From assembly GCA_016342755.1 (NCBI GenBank), contig JAEINS010000006.1, positions 186,001-250,000 on the forward strand: a DNA stretch of 64,000 bases, written 5' to 3'. This document shows positions 27,132 through 35,988 of this stretch, one piece after another. Below the pieces are notes generated by a model that was not told where the DNA came from, made no database searches, and saw nothing but the letters and a program-made list of their open reading frames with translations. Source of the stretch: Melioribacteraceae bacterium. Lineage in GTDB: Bacteria; Bacteroidota; Ignavibacteria; Ignavibacteriales; Melioribacteraceae. Position 1 is the first letter of the stretch. The number at the start of each line of letters is the position of its first letter. Made by a program: the position numbers and the translations under genes.

Positions 27132-27439
27132 TTTCTCTTCACATAATTAAAATTAAAAGAATCTGTTATCTCTAGATAGCAAGTAATAATGGTACTATTA
27201 GAGAATTGTTAAAACCATTATTTCAGTTCAACAATAGTTTATAACATATCTATTTGGCATATATATAGCAACAAAAATTATTAGGGGAAATAGATATTTT
27301 GAATTAAAAATTCAAAAAATATATTATGTTTGAATTGTTTTTTATTAGCCATAATGTTTCTTCATTAATATATTTAAAGTTTTATATAATAAAGAATAAA
27401 AAATCCGATAATAACTAAACGTAATTTTTAAGGAATAAT
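27132..27439. other. Divergent intergenic region, 308 bp
   Basis: AT-rich space between the five-gene cluster (minus) and the TPR histidine kinase (plus); it must hold both promoters. AAGGA just before 27440 is the kinase ribosome-binding site. No clear operator, RNA or repeat was seen. Confidence 0.35.
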
Positions 27440-29755
27440 ATGCAAAAGCGATTAACCATCTTATTTTTAATAATATATTCTATTTCCTGTTCGGTATTTT
27501 TTTCTCAGTCTATAGATGATCTTAAGATATCTATTAGTGAGAAGAATGGACGCGAAAAAGTTAAGCTTCAAATAGAATTGGCAAAAAAGTATTTTGACCG
27601 CTCTGATTTTGTAAAAGGATTGAAAAACGCAAATGAAGCCTTAGAGCAAAGTAAATTATTAAAAGATAAAGGGCTTATAATAAGGGCTAATGCAATTATT
27701 GCAAAAGGTTCTATTATTGTAGGTAATTTACCCGAAGCTTCAAAAACAATTAATAAAGTTGATAGTCTTGCCAGAGAAATAAATGATGTGTACGGGTTGG
27801 GAATATCCTGCCAGATTAGAGGACAGGTAAATATTTATCAGGGGAAAACGGAGCTGGGATTAAATCAGCTTGACAGCAGTCTTATTTTCTTAAATACTGA
27901 AGAGTTTCTAGCTGAAAAAGGAGTCACACTCCAAACCAAAGCAGCCATTTTAGGCATGATGGGAAATGTTGATTCATGTTTAGCGTTATTTGATAAATCA
28001 GTAGCTATTTTTCGTTCAATAAAAGATGATTATAAATATGCTACGGCACTGTTAAATAAAAGTCTTGCACAGAGTTCAATTTCTGGCAAAATAGAAGGTG
28101 CCATAAGTAATACTTTAATAGCACTTACATACTTCGAAAATCTTAAAGACACACTTAAAATTGCTACTTCAAATAACGTAATTGGATCCTGTTACGATTT
28201 AATAGGAAACTACGATAAATCGATTGAATATTATCAGAAAGCAATTGAACTTGCCGCGATGAAACAGAACTCAATACTTCTTTCAAATTTTTATAATAAT
28301 TTAGGCGAAGTATACAAACACAAGTCTGATTTTAAGACCGCGATGGAATATTATAAAAAAAGTCTGCAAATTTTTACAGAGTATCAAATTATTGAAGGTA
28401 TAACAGTTACAGAAAATAATATTGGAGAATGTCTGTTTGCGCTTGAAAATAATTCAGAAGCGTTAATATATTTCAACAGGTCGTTAAATAATGTGATTAA
28501 TTCTAATGATAATTATAAACTCACTATTATTTATAATAATATTGGCAAGGTTTACCTTTCTGAAAATAAGAACCGTTCTGCAATCGATTATTTTAAAAAG
28601 GCTCTTTTGTTTGGCGAAGGTGTAGCCCAGATTGAAGAGGTTTTTCCTATTCATGAAAATCTGGCTAAAGCTTATAAGAGTACAGGTTCTTCTAAAATGG
28701 CGTTAAAACATTTAGAAAAATTTGTGGAAATGAAAAACGAGTACACTAAAAAAAATAACGCGGAACGTTTAACAGAAATTGAAACCAAATATCAAACTGA
28801 GAGAAAAGAAAAAGAGATACAATTATTAACCAAATCGAAAGAGATTAACGAACTGAAAATTGCTGCCCAGACTAAAATTTCTTTTGCGCTAATTGTAATT
28901 ATAGTTTTAGGCGCAATCTTAGTCTTAATTTTTATAAAGAGATACAAGGATAAAAAACGGCATAACGAACTATTATCAGAACAGAATCAATTAATTGAGA
29001 ATCAGGCTAATGAATTAAAATTAGCGAACGAACAGCTTTTGAATTCTGAGAAAAACCTGAAAGAATTAAATGCTACGAAGGATAAGTTTTTTTCAATAAT
29101 AGCGCATGATTTAAAAGGTCCGTTTACGTCGCTCTTAGGTTTATCCGAAATTATGAAAGAAAATATTTTTGAGTTTAGCCGCGAAGAAATTAAAGACATG
29201 AGTTCGGGTATTAATAATGCGCTAAAAAAAGTTTTCTCTCTTGTTGAAAATTTATTGGAATGGTCTAAAACCCAGCTTGGAATAATTCAAATTAATAAAC
29301 AGGAATTCGATTTTAACTTATTAGTTGTTGAAAATGAAAAGCTTTATAAAAATCAGCTTGAGAAAAAAAATATTTCCATTTCAAAAGAATTAAATTCTTA
29401 TTCAAAAATATTAGCTGATAAAGACATGATTAATTTTGTTCTAAGAAATCTGTTGAACAATGCAATTAAATTTACAGAGCCAAACGGGAAAATAAATATA
29501 GATAGCAGTGTAAAAGAAAAGAAACTTTTTGTTAATGTAAGTGATAACGGTATTGGTATTCCGGAAGAGAATATTAAACAGCTTTTTAAGATTGATTCTA
29601 CTTTTTCTACCATAGGTACGCAGCAAGAAGCGGGAACAGGATTGGGACTTATTTTAGTGAAAGAATTTTTAGAGAAAAACGGCGGTTCAATTTCTGTTGA
29701 AAGTAAAGTGAACCAGGGAACAAAATTTACTTTTTCAGTTCCCTGTTCAAATTAA
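27440..29755 (+). CDS. TPR-containing sensor histidine kinase
   Basis: A 771-residue membrane kinase. After a signal peptide (SCSVFFSQ) come many tetratricopeptide repeats, from about residue 30 to 430, for example NVIGSCYDLIGNYDKSIEYYQKA. A TM helix follows (KISFALIVIIVLGAILVLIFI), then a coiled coil. The HisKA domain has the phospho-acceptor His556 in FFSIIAHDLKGPF. The HATPase domain shows NLLNNAIKF (N box), VSDNGIGIP (G1) and GTGLGLILVKEF (G2). No receiver domain is fused and no response regulator lies next to it, so it is an orphan sensor. It is divergent from the five-gene cluster and might control it. It converges with the next gene with a 3-nt gap. Confidence 0.92.
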   Translation: MQKRLTILFLIIYSISCSVFFSQSIDDLKISISEKNGREKVKLQIELAKKYFDRSDFVKGLKNANEALEQSKLLKDKGLIIRANAIIAKGSIIVGNLPEASKTINKVDSLAREINDVYGLGISCQIRGQVNIYQGKTELGLNQLDSSLIFLNTEEFLAEKGVTLQTKAAILGMMGNVDSCLALFDKSVAIFRSIKDDYKYATALLNKSLAQSSISGKIEGAISNTLIALTYFENLKDTLKIATSNNVIGSCYDLIGNYDKSIEYYQKAIELAAMKQNSILLSNFYNNLGEVYKHKSDFKTAMEYYKKSLQIFTEYQIIEGITVTENNIGECLFALENNSEALIYFNRSLNNVINSNDNYKLTIIYNNIGKVYLSENKNRSAIDYFKKALLFGEGVAQIEEVFPIHENLAKAYKSTGSSKMALKHLEKFVEMKNEYTKKNNAERLTEIETKYQTERKEKEIQLLTKSKEINELKIAAQTKISFALIVIIVLGAILVLIFIKRYKDKKRHNELLSEQNQLIENQANELKLANEQLLNSEKNLKELNATKDKFFSIIAHDLKGPFTSLLGLSEIMKENIFEFSREEIKDMSSGINNALKKVFSLVENLLEWSKTQLGIIQINKQEFDFNLLVVENEKLYKNQLEKKNISISKELNSYSKILADKDMINFVLRNLLNNAIKFTEPNGKINIDSSVKEKKLFVNVSDNGIGIPEENIKQLFKIDSTFSTIGTQQEAGTGLGLILVKEFLEKNGGSISVESKVNQGTKFTFSVPCSN

Positions 29756-29758
29756 AAA

Positions 29759-31279
29759 TTATATTTTTTTTAGTTCATAAATATCGGTGCGGCGATCTTT
29801 TAAGTTACGCACAGTTCCAAACTGATTTAGTTCTCTTAATAAATCAATATCAACATCCGCAATTAAAATCATTTCGGTGTTTGGAGTTGCCTCCGCTTTT
29901 ATTCCGTTTGCTGGAAATGAAAAATCGCACGGAGTAAAAACCATTGACTGTGAATACTGTATATCCATATTATGTACTTTAGGAAGATTGCCAACGCTTC
30001 CGGCAATTGCAACATAACATTCGTTTTCAATTGCTCTGGCCTGGGCACAGTGCCTGACACGCGAATATCCGTTCTGGGTATCAGTTAGATATGGAACAAA
30101 CAAAATATCCATTCCCTGATTTGCAAGTAATCTGCTTACCTCGGGAAACTCAATGTCGTAACAAATTAAAACTCCAATCTTACCGCAGTCAGTATCAAAA
30201 GCTTTTATTCCTTTTCCGCCCTGTAATCCCCAAACCTTTACTTCATCGGGTGTAACGTGAAGTTTTTCAAATCTTTCAACAGCGCCGTCCCGTTTGCATA
30301 AATAGCCTACGTTAAATAAATCAAGGTCTTTTAATTCAGGCATACTGCCGGTAATTATATTTATATTATATGATATTGCCAGTTCTGAAAATTTTAGTAC
30401 TAATGATTCTGTGTGTTTGGCAAGTTCTCTAATTGCTTCAGGCTCCGATAAATGATTATTTTCTGCCATTAAAGGTGCATTAAAAAATTCCGGGAAAAGC
30501 GCAAAATCAGCTCTGTATCCTGAAACCGCGTCAATAAAATATTCAGCCTGCTGCATAAGTTCATCAATGTTATTGTACAGACGCATCTGCCATTGTATTA
30601 AACCCAGACGAATTACTTTTTTTACGGTGTGGGCTTTTTTATTTGGTTTTTCATAATAAATATTATCCCATTCCAGCAAAACCGCATAATCGTTAGATTC
30701 TTTATCACCTTCTAAATAGCCGGTTAAAATTTTTGCCGGATGAAAATCATTAGACATCTGAAAATCAAGAACAGGATCATGAATTTCCTTGTTCCTTACT
30801 TTTTCTATATACTGTTTAGGAGTTAATTCTTTTGAATATTTATGATAATTTGGAATCCGTCCGCCAAAAGCTATTCCCTTTAAATTAAGCTTTTCGCAAA
30901 GTTCTTTTCTGTAATCGTATAAACGCCGTCCTAAACGGAGTCCTCTAAATTCGGGACGTATAAATATATCTATTCCGTATATCATATCTCCATTTGGATC
31001 GTGTGTATTAAAAGAATAATTCCCGATTACTTCATTATATGTATGCCTGTAATCGAACTTTTCATAATCAACAATTATTGAAAGCGCGCATCCGGCAAAT
31101 TTGTTATTTACTTTAATTACAATCTGACCTTCTTTAAATTTTGAAATTAAAGTTTCAATATCCTTACGCTTCCAATAGGATTCTGGCATTTGTTCGTATG
31201 ATTCAATCATTGATTCTTTCATTTCATCGTAATCATCCGGACTTAGATAGGTTAATTCTATGTTCTCAATATCATGCAT
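29759..31279 (-). CDS. GNAT acetyltransferase-nitrilase superfamily fusion (YhcX-like)
   Basis: A 506-residue two-domain protein. Residues 1-220 form a GNAT domain, with FIRPEFRGLRLGRRLYDYR as the acetyl-CoA loop. Residues 225-506 form a carbon-nitrogen hydrolase domain. Its catalytic triad is Glu in LFPEFFNAP, Lys in FEKLHVTPDE and Cys in VLICYDIEFPE. The same arrangement is known in Bacillus YhcX and many Bacteroidota. The substrate is unknown; amidase or deamidase work on an acetylated amine or acylated peptide is plausible. The gene stands alone between convergent and upstream non-coding borders. Confidence 0.85.
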   Translation of the reverse strand: MHDIENIELTYLSPDDYDEMKESMIESYEQMPESYWKRKDIETLISKFKEGQIVIKVNNKFAGCALSIIVDYEKFDYRHTYNEVIGNYSFNTHDPNGDMIYGIDIFIRPEFRGLRLGRRLYDYRKELCEKLNLKGIAFGGRIPNYHKYSKELTPKQYIEKVRNKEIHDPVLDFQMSNDFHPAKILTGYLEGDKESNDYAVLLEWDNIYYEKPNKKAHTVKKVIRLGLIQWQMRLYNNIDELMQQAEYFIDAVSGYRADFALFPEFFNAPLMAENNHLSEPEAIRELAKHTESLVLKFSELAISYNINIITGSMPELKDLDLFNVGYLCKRDGAVERFEKLHVTPDEVKVWGLQGGKGIKAFDTDCGKIGVLICYDIEFPEVSRLLANQGMDILFVPYLTDTQNGYSRVRHCAQARAIENECYVAIAGSVGNLPKVHNMDIQYSQSMVFTPCDFSFPANGIKAEATPNTEMILIADVDIDLLRELNQFGTVRNLKDRRTDIYELKKI

Positions 31280-31444
31280 TGCAGACTCTTAAAATCTTGT
31301 TTTAAATTTTAATGAACAGTAAATATATACATTAAAATTTCATTTTAAATAATTATTCTAAACAGAATTTATAACTTTTTAGATTCTAAATTTTTTTTTG
31401 AATTTTTTAAGAGGATCAAAAAAAACAATTCAACTGATTTAATT

Positions 31445-31927
31445 TTATTTATTGGAATCTTCTCTTAATGCCCTGCGGGAAGCTTTATCGACTAATGTAA
31501 AAATATTGTCGATTTCATTTTTTGTAACTTTTTTTTGATGCCCGGCTACTTTAATAAATTCACAGTCCAGTTTATCTGTTAACCTATAAAACTCCTTATA
31601 TAACTCATGATTTTTAAGCAGCTTGTTGTTTTTTGAATAATAACTGTTCTTTTCTAACCGGGAACGTCTTTGTTCTAAACCAATAATATTTTGAGAATCA
31701 GTATAGATTATAATTTTAAGATTTCCATTTGGAATATCTCTTAAAGCCCATAGTAAAGTTTCAATCTCAAGTTTTGTTGATGATGTATCTTCAAACCGTT
31801 TTGTCAGTACTTTCACTTTTACTGATTCTGAACATAATTCAGTTTTAAAAACAATTATTCTTGCCCCGTATCCAACCTTGGTTTTTGTATTAACACTGCC
31901 GTCAGTAAATAGTAATAACTCTTTCAT
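31445..31927 (-). CDS. Ribonuclease H-like protein
   Basis: A 160-residue RNase H fold protein. Acidic catalytic residues are visible as LFTDGS (Asp9), STKLEIETL, IYTDSQN and a C-terminal VDKASR. It lacks the usual type 1 RNA-hybrid basic protrusion and has GHQKK near the end. It probably cleaves RNA in RNA-DNA hybrids, but it could be one of the RNase H relatives with a changed substrate. The frame opens at a TTG directly followed by ATG; I use the ATG at 31927. It is 3 nt downstream of the YwbE gene, so the two are co-transcribed. Confidence 0.75.
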   Translation of the reverse strand: MKELLLFTDGSVNTKTKVGYGARIIVFKTELCSESVKVKVLTKRFEDTSSTKLEIETLLWALRDIPNGNLKIIIYTDSQNIIGLEQRRSRLEKNSYYSKNNKLLKNHELYKEFYRLTDKLDCEFIKVAGHQKKVTKNEIDNIFTLVDKASRRALREDSNK

Positions 31928-31930
31928 CAA

Positions 31931-32140
31931 TTAATCTAAAATATTTTTCACACGACCTACTTCGCCTGTTTCTAGCTGAACCTTTATTCCATGAGGATGA
32001 TTTGCTGATTTTGTGAGGATTTTTTTAACATAGCCTTCTGTTAATTCGCCGCTTCGCTGATCCTTTTTCTGAACAATTTCAACATTCTTACCAACTTCTA
32101 TATTTTTTCTATTATTTCCGTCTGATTCGTTATTATCCAT
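31931..32140 (-). CDS. YwbE-family small protein (DUF2196)
   Basis: A 69-residue protein with IEVGKNVEIVQKKDQRSGELTEG and SANHPHGIKVQLETGEVGRV, the full signature of the YwbE family. It is a small KOW-like beta-barrel of unknown function. It heads a two-gene unit with the RNase H-like protein, which suggests an RNA-related role. Confidence 0.85.
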   Translation of the reverse strand: MDNNESDGNNRKNIEVGKNVEIVQKKDQRSGELTEGYVKKILTKSANHPHGIKVQLETGEVGRVKNILD

Positions 32141-32301
32141 AAACTCTTTTCCTTTAGTTTTGCATACAAATTATTACTTACGCAAAGAAAAGACAAGAAT
32201 ATTAAAATTACAAATTATCTGTTTTATTTTAGCGCGGTTTTTCCAAAGGAATGCCTTGCAGCAAATGTTATATGTGCTATTGTGTTACTTAAAATAATGT
32301 A

Positions 32302-32327
32302 AATAAAATCAGCTGCCAGGCAGCTGA
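32302..32327 (-). terminator. Terminator of the 38-residue basic protein gene
   Basis: TCAGCTG (32309-32315) and CAGCTGA (32321-32327) pair around CCAGG. On the minus strand the hairpin is followed by ATTTTATTT. It lies just past the small gene's stop. Confidence 0.65.
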
Positions 32328-32331
32328 ATAA

Positions 32332-32448
32332 TTAGCTTTTACTGCCTTTATCTTTACGTTTTGCTGCTTTGGCAGCTCTTTTTTCTTTTAAGTTTTTTGT
32401 AGCCGGTTTTTTTCCCGATTTTTCTTTTTTTTCAATTCCCTTAGCCAT
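32332..32448 (-). CDS. Small, highly basic 38-residue protein
   Basis: An ATG-started frame of 38 codons beginning MAKGIEKKEKSGKKPATKN and ending in an alanine- and lysine-rich helix (KEKRAAKAAKRK). About 15 of 38 residues are lysine or arginine and no hydrophobic core is present. It has a terminator directly downstream, which supports a real transcript. I recall similar MAKGIEKK-type small proteins in related bacteria, but no function is known; nucleic-acid or ribosome binding is a guess from charge. Confidence 0.6.
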   Translation of the reverse strand: MAKGIEKKEKSGKKPATKNLKEKRAAKAAKRKDKGSKS

Positions 32449-32690
32449 TTCTACACTTCCTTATAATAGTTTTTTTCTGTTACTTTACGGAATAACCACT
32501 CTGCTTTTTTACTCTTGCAAAACGCTTTATAGAATAAGTGATTTGAGAACTTGTTTAATCTAAAATATTGACACACAAAAAGATAGAGCCTGGACTTCTA
32601 AAATGTTATGTAAATATAAAAATAATTTATTTACTTTTTCAATAATATTAGTTTATACCTTTAACAGAAGGCAAAAATCTCTATAAAATA

Positions 32691-33575
32691 CTAGTGTATT
32701 ACAAGTATGTTTTTTTCTTTTAACTTTTCAATCTGTTTTTGGGGAACCGGATTTCCTATTAGATTAACAAACTCAAGTTTTTCAAGTTCAAAAAGGGGAG
32801 ATATATCATCTATTTCGTTTTCTGATAGATCAACTATTCGTAATTCTTGTAAGCCGTTTAGCGAGTCAATATAACCAATATCATTATTAGCTAAATACAA
32901 TTCTTCCAGTTTACTTAAACAAATTAGCTCAGAAATATCGGTTAAATAGTTGCCCGTTAAATCGAGCGTAATTACATGTATGCAGTATTGAATTCCGTCA
33001 AGAGTTTCCATTTCGCAGCCGGCCATTTCAAAGTCTTCAAAATCTTCTAAATAGTAAGGCGGAAACTCTACGTTTAATTTTCCGTACAATCGTAATTTTA
33101 ATTCGTTATAAAAGGACTTTTCAAAATTCTCGAAATCGTAATATTCTTCATTTTCAATTTCATCTTCATCATAAAAAAAGTCTCCTTCAGTCCGCTCATT
33201 TTCCCAGACAGATTCCGACTGATAATCAACATTGGTATCATCTTTTGAGACACAAATATTTTCTATATCTTTTAACAAAAATATGTGTGAATATTTGTTA
33301 AGTGCTTCAATATTATTTGCGGAGTAATGTTTGTCAAGTTCTTCGCGGAAGGTTTCGCCTTTATCCGGATGATAAAGTACAATCAGTTTTGAAAAACATT
33401 TAGAGTCTTTCTCTTCATCAATATAAACGTATTCCGAAATTGTACTAGCGATTGATCTTATTTCCTGAAAGTTTCTGTTCTGGTATAATTCAATAATTTT
33501 TCCCGTAATCTTATTCAAATTTTCATTTTCGTAAGCGGATGTTAAATTGTTATATAACTCATCTATGGTTTTCAT
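32691..33575 (-). CDS. J-domain-like and leucine-rich-repeat protein
   Basis: A 294-residue soluble protein. The N-terminal 110 residues are helical and contain LIVLYHPDKGETFREEL, with the HPD tripeptide of DnaJ J-domains in the right helical setting. A very acidic segment follows (DEDEIENEEYYDFENFEK). The C-terminal 100 residues are leucine-rich repeats of the SDS22-like type: ITLDLTGNYLTDIS, LEELYLANNDIGYID, LRIVDLSENEIDDIS and LEFVNLIGNPV. A J-like domain would recruit Hsp70 while the repeats bind a client, but I cannot confirm the J fold. No chaperone genes are adjacent. Confidence 0.65.
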   Translation of the reverse strand: MKTIDELYNNLTSAYENENLNKITGKIIELYQNRNFQEIRSIASTISEYVYIDEEKDSKCFSKLIVLYHPDKGETFREELDKHYSANNIEALNKYSHIFLLKDIENICVSKDDTNVDYQSESVWENERTEGDFFYDEDEIENEEYYDFENFEKSFYNELKLRLYGKLNVEFPPYYLEDFEDFEMAGCEMETLDGIQYCIHVITLDLTGNYLTDISELICLSKLEELYLANNDIGYIDSLNGLQELRIVDLSENEIDDISPLFELEKLEFVNLIGNPVPQKQIEKLKEKNILVIH

Positions 33576-33588
33576 TTAATCTTTCAGT

Positions 33589-34037
33589 CTATAATATCTT
33601 TTCGAAACAGACACTTGTTTTTACTTCTGCGTATTGTCCATAATTTGGAATGACATTGTAACAATTCTTTTTATAAAGTCCAATTGCTTCCGGCTGCTTT
33701 ATACCGGTTGCAAGAATACATTTATTATAGCCTGATTCAGATGCCCGTTTTTCTAACTCAGCTAAAACTTTTGAGCAATACCTTTTCCTCGTCCGTTAGG
33801 AACAGTAAACATTCGTTTAATTTCCATTGTATCCAAATCATATTCTTTAATAGAACCGCATCCCAACGGAGTCTCGTTTTCGTAAGCTATAACTACGTAT
33901 TTTAAGGCATCAGTTTTATTGAATTGCGCATAGAAGGAATGATCTTCACCGTCACGGATTTTTAAGTCCGCATCCAGAAAATTAACCAGTTTAGAAAAAT
34001 CGCGGTTATCAGAATTTGTTCTTATTGTTGTTACCAT
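33589..34037 (-). pseudogene. GNAT acetyltransferase with a one-base frameshift
   Basis: The frame from the ATG at 34037 encodes a GNAT domain up to the acetyl-CoA loop NGRGKGIAQK, then meets TAG at once (stop at 33762). One base over, the frame continues as VLAELEKRASESGYNKCILATG and KQPEAIGLYKKN to a stop at 33589, which is the missing C-terminal half of a normal GNAT. The break is at a run of four A (plus-strand T at 33769-33772), where five would restore the frame. Either the gene is newly inactivated or the run was miscalled. Its start overlaps the end of the upstream gene by 29 nt. Confidence 0.8.
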
Positions 34038-34475
34038 TTTCTCTTTTTTGTATATAGGAAAATCCTTTCCCGTTATTTCCGCCTACTGATACTTCAATTT
34101 TCTCATCGCTTATGTTTTTATACCGAATTTTATTGGGGAAATCGTGTGTGTTGTTTTCGAATGATAAACATGAATCAATTTCAGAATTTAAAATGAATTG
34201 AATTGTTTTCCCTTCATTCTGATTAGGAACAGTAGCTTCATAAACAATTTGTGAATCGTATATTTTGATTGAAAGAGTTTCCAGAATTATTTTTTTGTGA
34301 TTAATTAATTTATATGAATAACCGGCTAGATTGTTGTTTGTCTTTTTCTCCCAAACCTCAAACTGTTCTTTCCCTTCAATTTTCCAGGTTCCAATTAAAG
34401 TATCAAGTTTAGAAAATTTATTTTCCGAACAGGAGATTGTGATTATAGTCAGAAATACTAGGACTGATTTTTCAT
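34009..34475 (-). pseudogene. DUF6265-like lipoprotein with an apparent frameshift in its signal peptide
   Basis: An uninterrupted frame runs from a TTG at 34530 to 34009. It has SCSENKFSKLDTLIGTWKIEG, then EQFEVWEKKTNN, VYEATVPNQNEG and HDFPNKIRY, the signature of DUF6265-type small secreted proteins. The natural start looks like the ATG at 34473-34475, which reads MKN then stops. Adding one A to the run of five that follows (34468-34472) gives MKKSVLVFLTIITISC, a perfect lipoprotein signal peptide in frame with the rest. The C-terminal tail NGNNNKNKF overlaps the GNAT start and may also be out of frame. It is broken as given; a sequencing error is possible. Confidence 0.65.
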
Positions 34476-34576
34476 AAAATATATAATACCTATTTAAGAA
34501 AAAGAAGAAAAACTTAATTAAGAAAACCAATATTAAAGAATTTCGAGGAAATCTTAATTAGAATATTATTTTTTAA

Positions 34577-35512
34577 TTAATCGGGTAATTGATAAAAAAC
34601 GCCTCTCTCTTGTTTGATAGTTGTAATTTTATTTTCTGCCTCTAAGACATCAAGGTATTTATTAATTTCACTTATATGAAGACCCAGAATTTGTGTCAGG
34701 TCTTCTAAAGTGCAGGGTCTTCTTTCTATGGTTTCCAGTATAGCCGTTTCTGTATCACTTCTGTAAGATTGTACCTTTTTTCTCTCTGGCGAAGCGGCTA
34801 TAATTTCAGCGTTTTCAAAATTGAAAAAGTTCATAATATTTTGTAACTGATCTCTTGTAGCTCCATGCAAATTTGAAATTGTTCCGGGGCGATCAAGCGT
34901 ATTTATCTGTATAGAATCCGGGTTTATTTGTTTTACGGCATTTTTAAGCGCGGTTAGTTCTTCTTCATTATCGTTATAAGTTGGCAGAATAAAAATTTCC
35001 AGCCAGATTTTGCCCTCGAATTCTTTTCTAAAATCAATTAAACCTTTAATGTATTTATCGATTGAAAAATTTTCTGGCGGACGGTTTATTTTCCGAAAGC
35101 CATTTTCTGTCGCCGCGTCTAAAGAGGGAAGAATCAGATCGGCATTACTAATTTCATCTCTTACCTTTTTATCAAACAAGAGAGTTCCATTTGTTAAAAC
35201 GGCAATAGGAATTTTCGGTTTACTCTCTTTTATAAAATCAATAATTTCACCAATTTTATTATTCAGAGTCGGTTCACCGGAGCCTGAAAAGGTTATATAA
35301 TCGGGATCAGGATTGTTCTGGAAATAATTTGTTAGTTCATTAATTACTTTATCATATTTAATATATTCTTTTCTTTCAAGAGTAAGCTTTGTCGTTTTGC
35401 CAACTTCGCAATAAACACAATCGAGCGAGCAAACTTTTTTGGGAACCAGATCAACTCCCAAAGACATTCCCAAACGCCTTGACGGCACTGGTCCAAATAG
35501 ATACTTGTACAT
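34577..35512 (-). CDS. Radical SAM protein with C-terminal winged helix
   Basis: A 311-residue enzyme. It begins YLFGPVPSRRLGMSLGVDLVP, the signature of the COG0731-like radical SAM group. The iron-sulfur motif is CSLDCVYC (Cys28, Cys32, Cys35), and FSGSGEPTLN supplies the SAM-binding GEP element. The last 70 residues look like a winged helix (ILETIERRPCTLEDLTQILG). The reaction is unknown. The CGGC-domain gene lies 9 nt upstream (stop at 35522) and the lipoprotein GH95 gene precedes that; the radical SAM and CGGC genes look co-transcribed and may share a metal or redox role. Confidence 0.85.
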   Translation of the reverse strand: MYKYLFGPVPSRRLGMSLGVDLVPKKVCSLDCVYCEVGKTTKLTLERKEYIKYDKVINELTNYFQNNPDPDYITFSGSGEPTLNNKIGEIIDFIKESKPKIPIAVLTNGTLLFDKKVRDEISNADLILPSLDAATENGFRKINRPPENFSIDKYIKGLIDFRKEFEGKIWLEIFILPTYNDNEEELTALKNAVKQINPDSIQINTLDRPGTISNLHGATRDQLQNIMNFFNFENAEIIAASPERKKVQSYRSDTETAILETIERRPCTLEDLTQILGLHISEINKYLDVLEAENKITTIKQERGVFYQLPD

Positions 35513-35521
35513 TTTTAATCC

Positions 35522-35959
35522 TTAATCATATTTAAGTCTTAATTCTTTATTAACTAAAGTTGGAGAAATTAAATCTTTCCACTCCTTGGTATTCCATGTA
35601 TCAATGTTTTTGTGCGTTAAAAAATATTTTTGCGGAATGGGATGTGTTCCAACTACAACGGGAATTTTATACTTGTCTTCTATAAACTTTTTAAATTGGA
35701 GAATGTACGGACAAGGTGGATAACCTACAACAAATCCGGTTGCAAAATGTATTGCGCTGGTTCCGTTTTTAATCATTTCTTCAGGAGAGTATTCAATATT
35801 TCCGCCGGGACAACCGCCGCAGCTAGTATATCCAACAATTTCCAAAGGTTCTTCTTTCGAATAAATATCAAACGCGCCTTCTCTGTTTTTCATAGCTTTA
35901 AAACATTTTCCGCCTGCGCATGTTTTATACCTGTCACAAATTATTATACTTAGTTTCAT
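35522..35959 (-). CDS. CGGC domain-containing protein
   Basis: A 145-residue cytoplasmic protein with IIICDRYKTCAGGKCFKAM at the start and VGYTSCGGCPGGNIE near residue 50. The conserved cysteine sets of the CGGC domain are predicted to bind metal. The frame extends to an ATG at 35974, but GGAG sits 9 nt before the ATG at 35959 and the family normally starts at this point. It is the upstream partner of the radical SAM gene. Confidence 0.85.
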   Translation of the reverse strand: MKLSIIICDRYKTCAGGKCFKAMKNREGAFDIYSKEEPLEIVGYTSCGGCPGGNIEYSPEEMIKNGTSAIHFATGFVVGYPPCPYILQFKKFIEDKYKIPVVVGTHPIPQKYFLTHKNIDTWNTKEWKDLISPTLVNKELRLKYD

Positions 35960-35988
35960 TTCAAGTATCTCCATTTTATATTCTATAA

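Noticed and set aside
34476-34530. TTG at 34530 as the start of the DUF6265-like lipoprotein
   Set aside because: It would give a phenylalanine-rich extension before the signal peptide; the ATG at 34475 with one missing A explains the sequence better.
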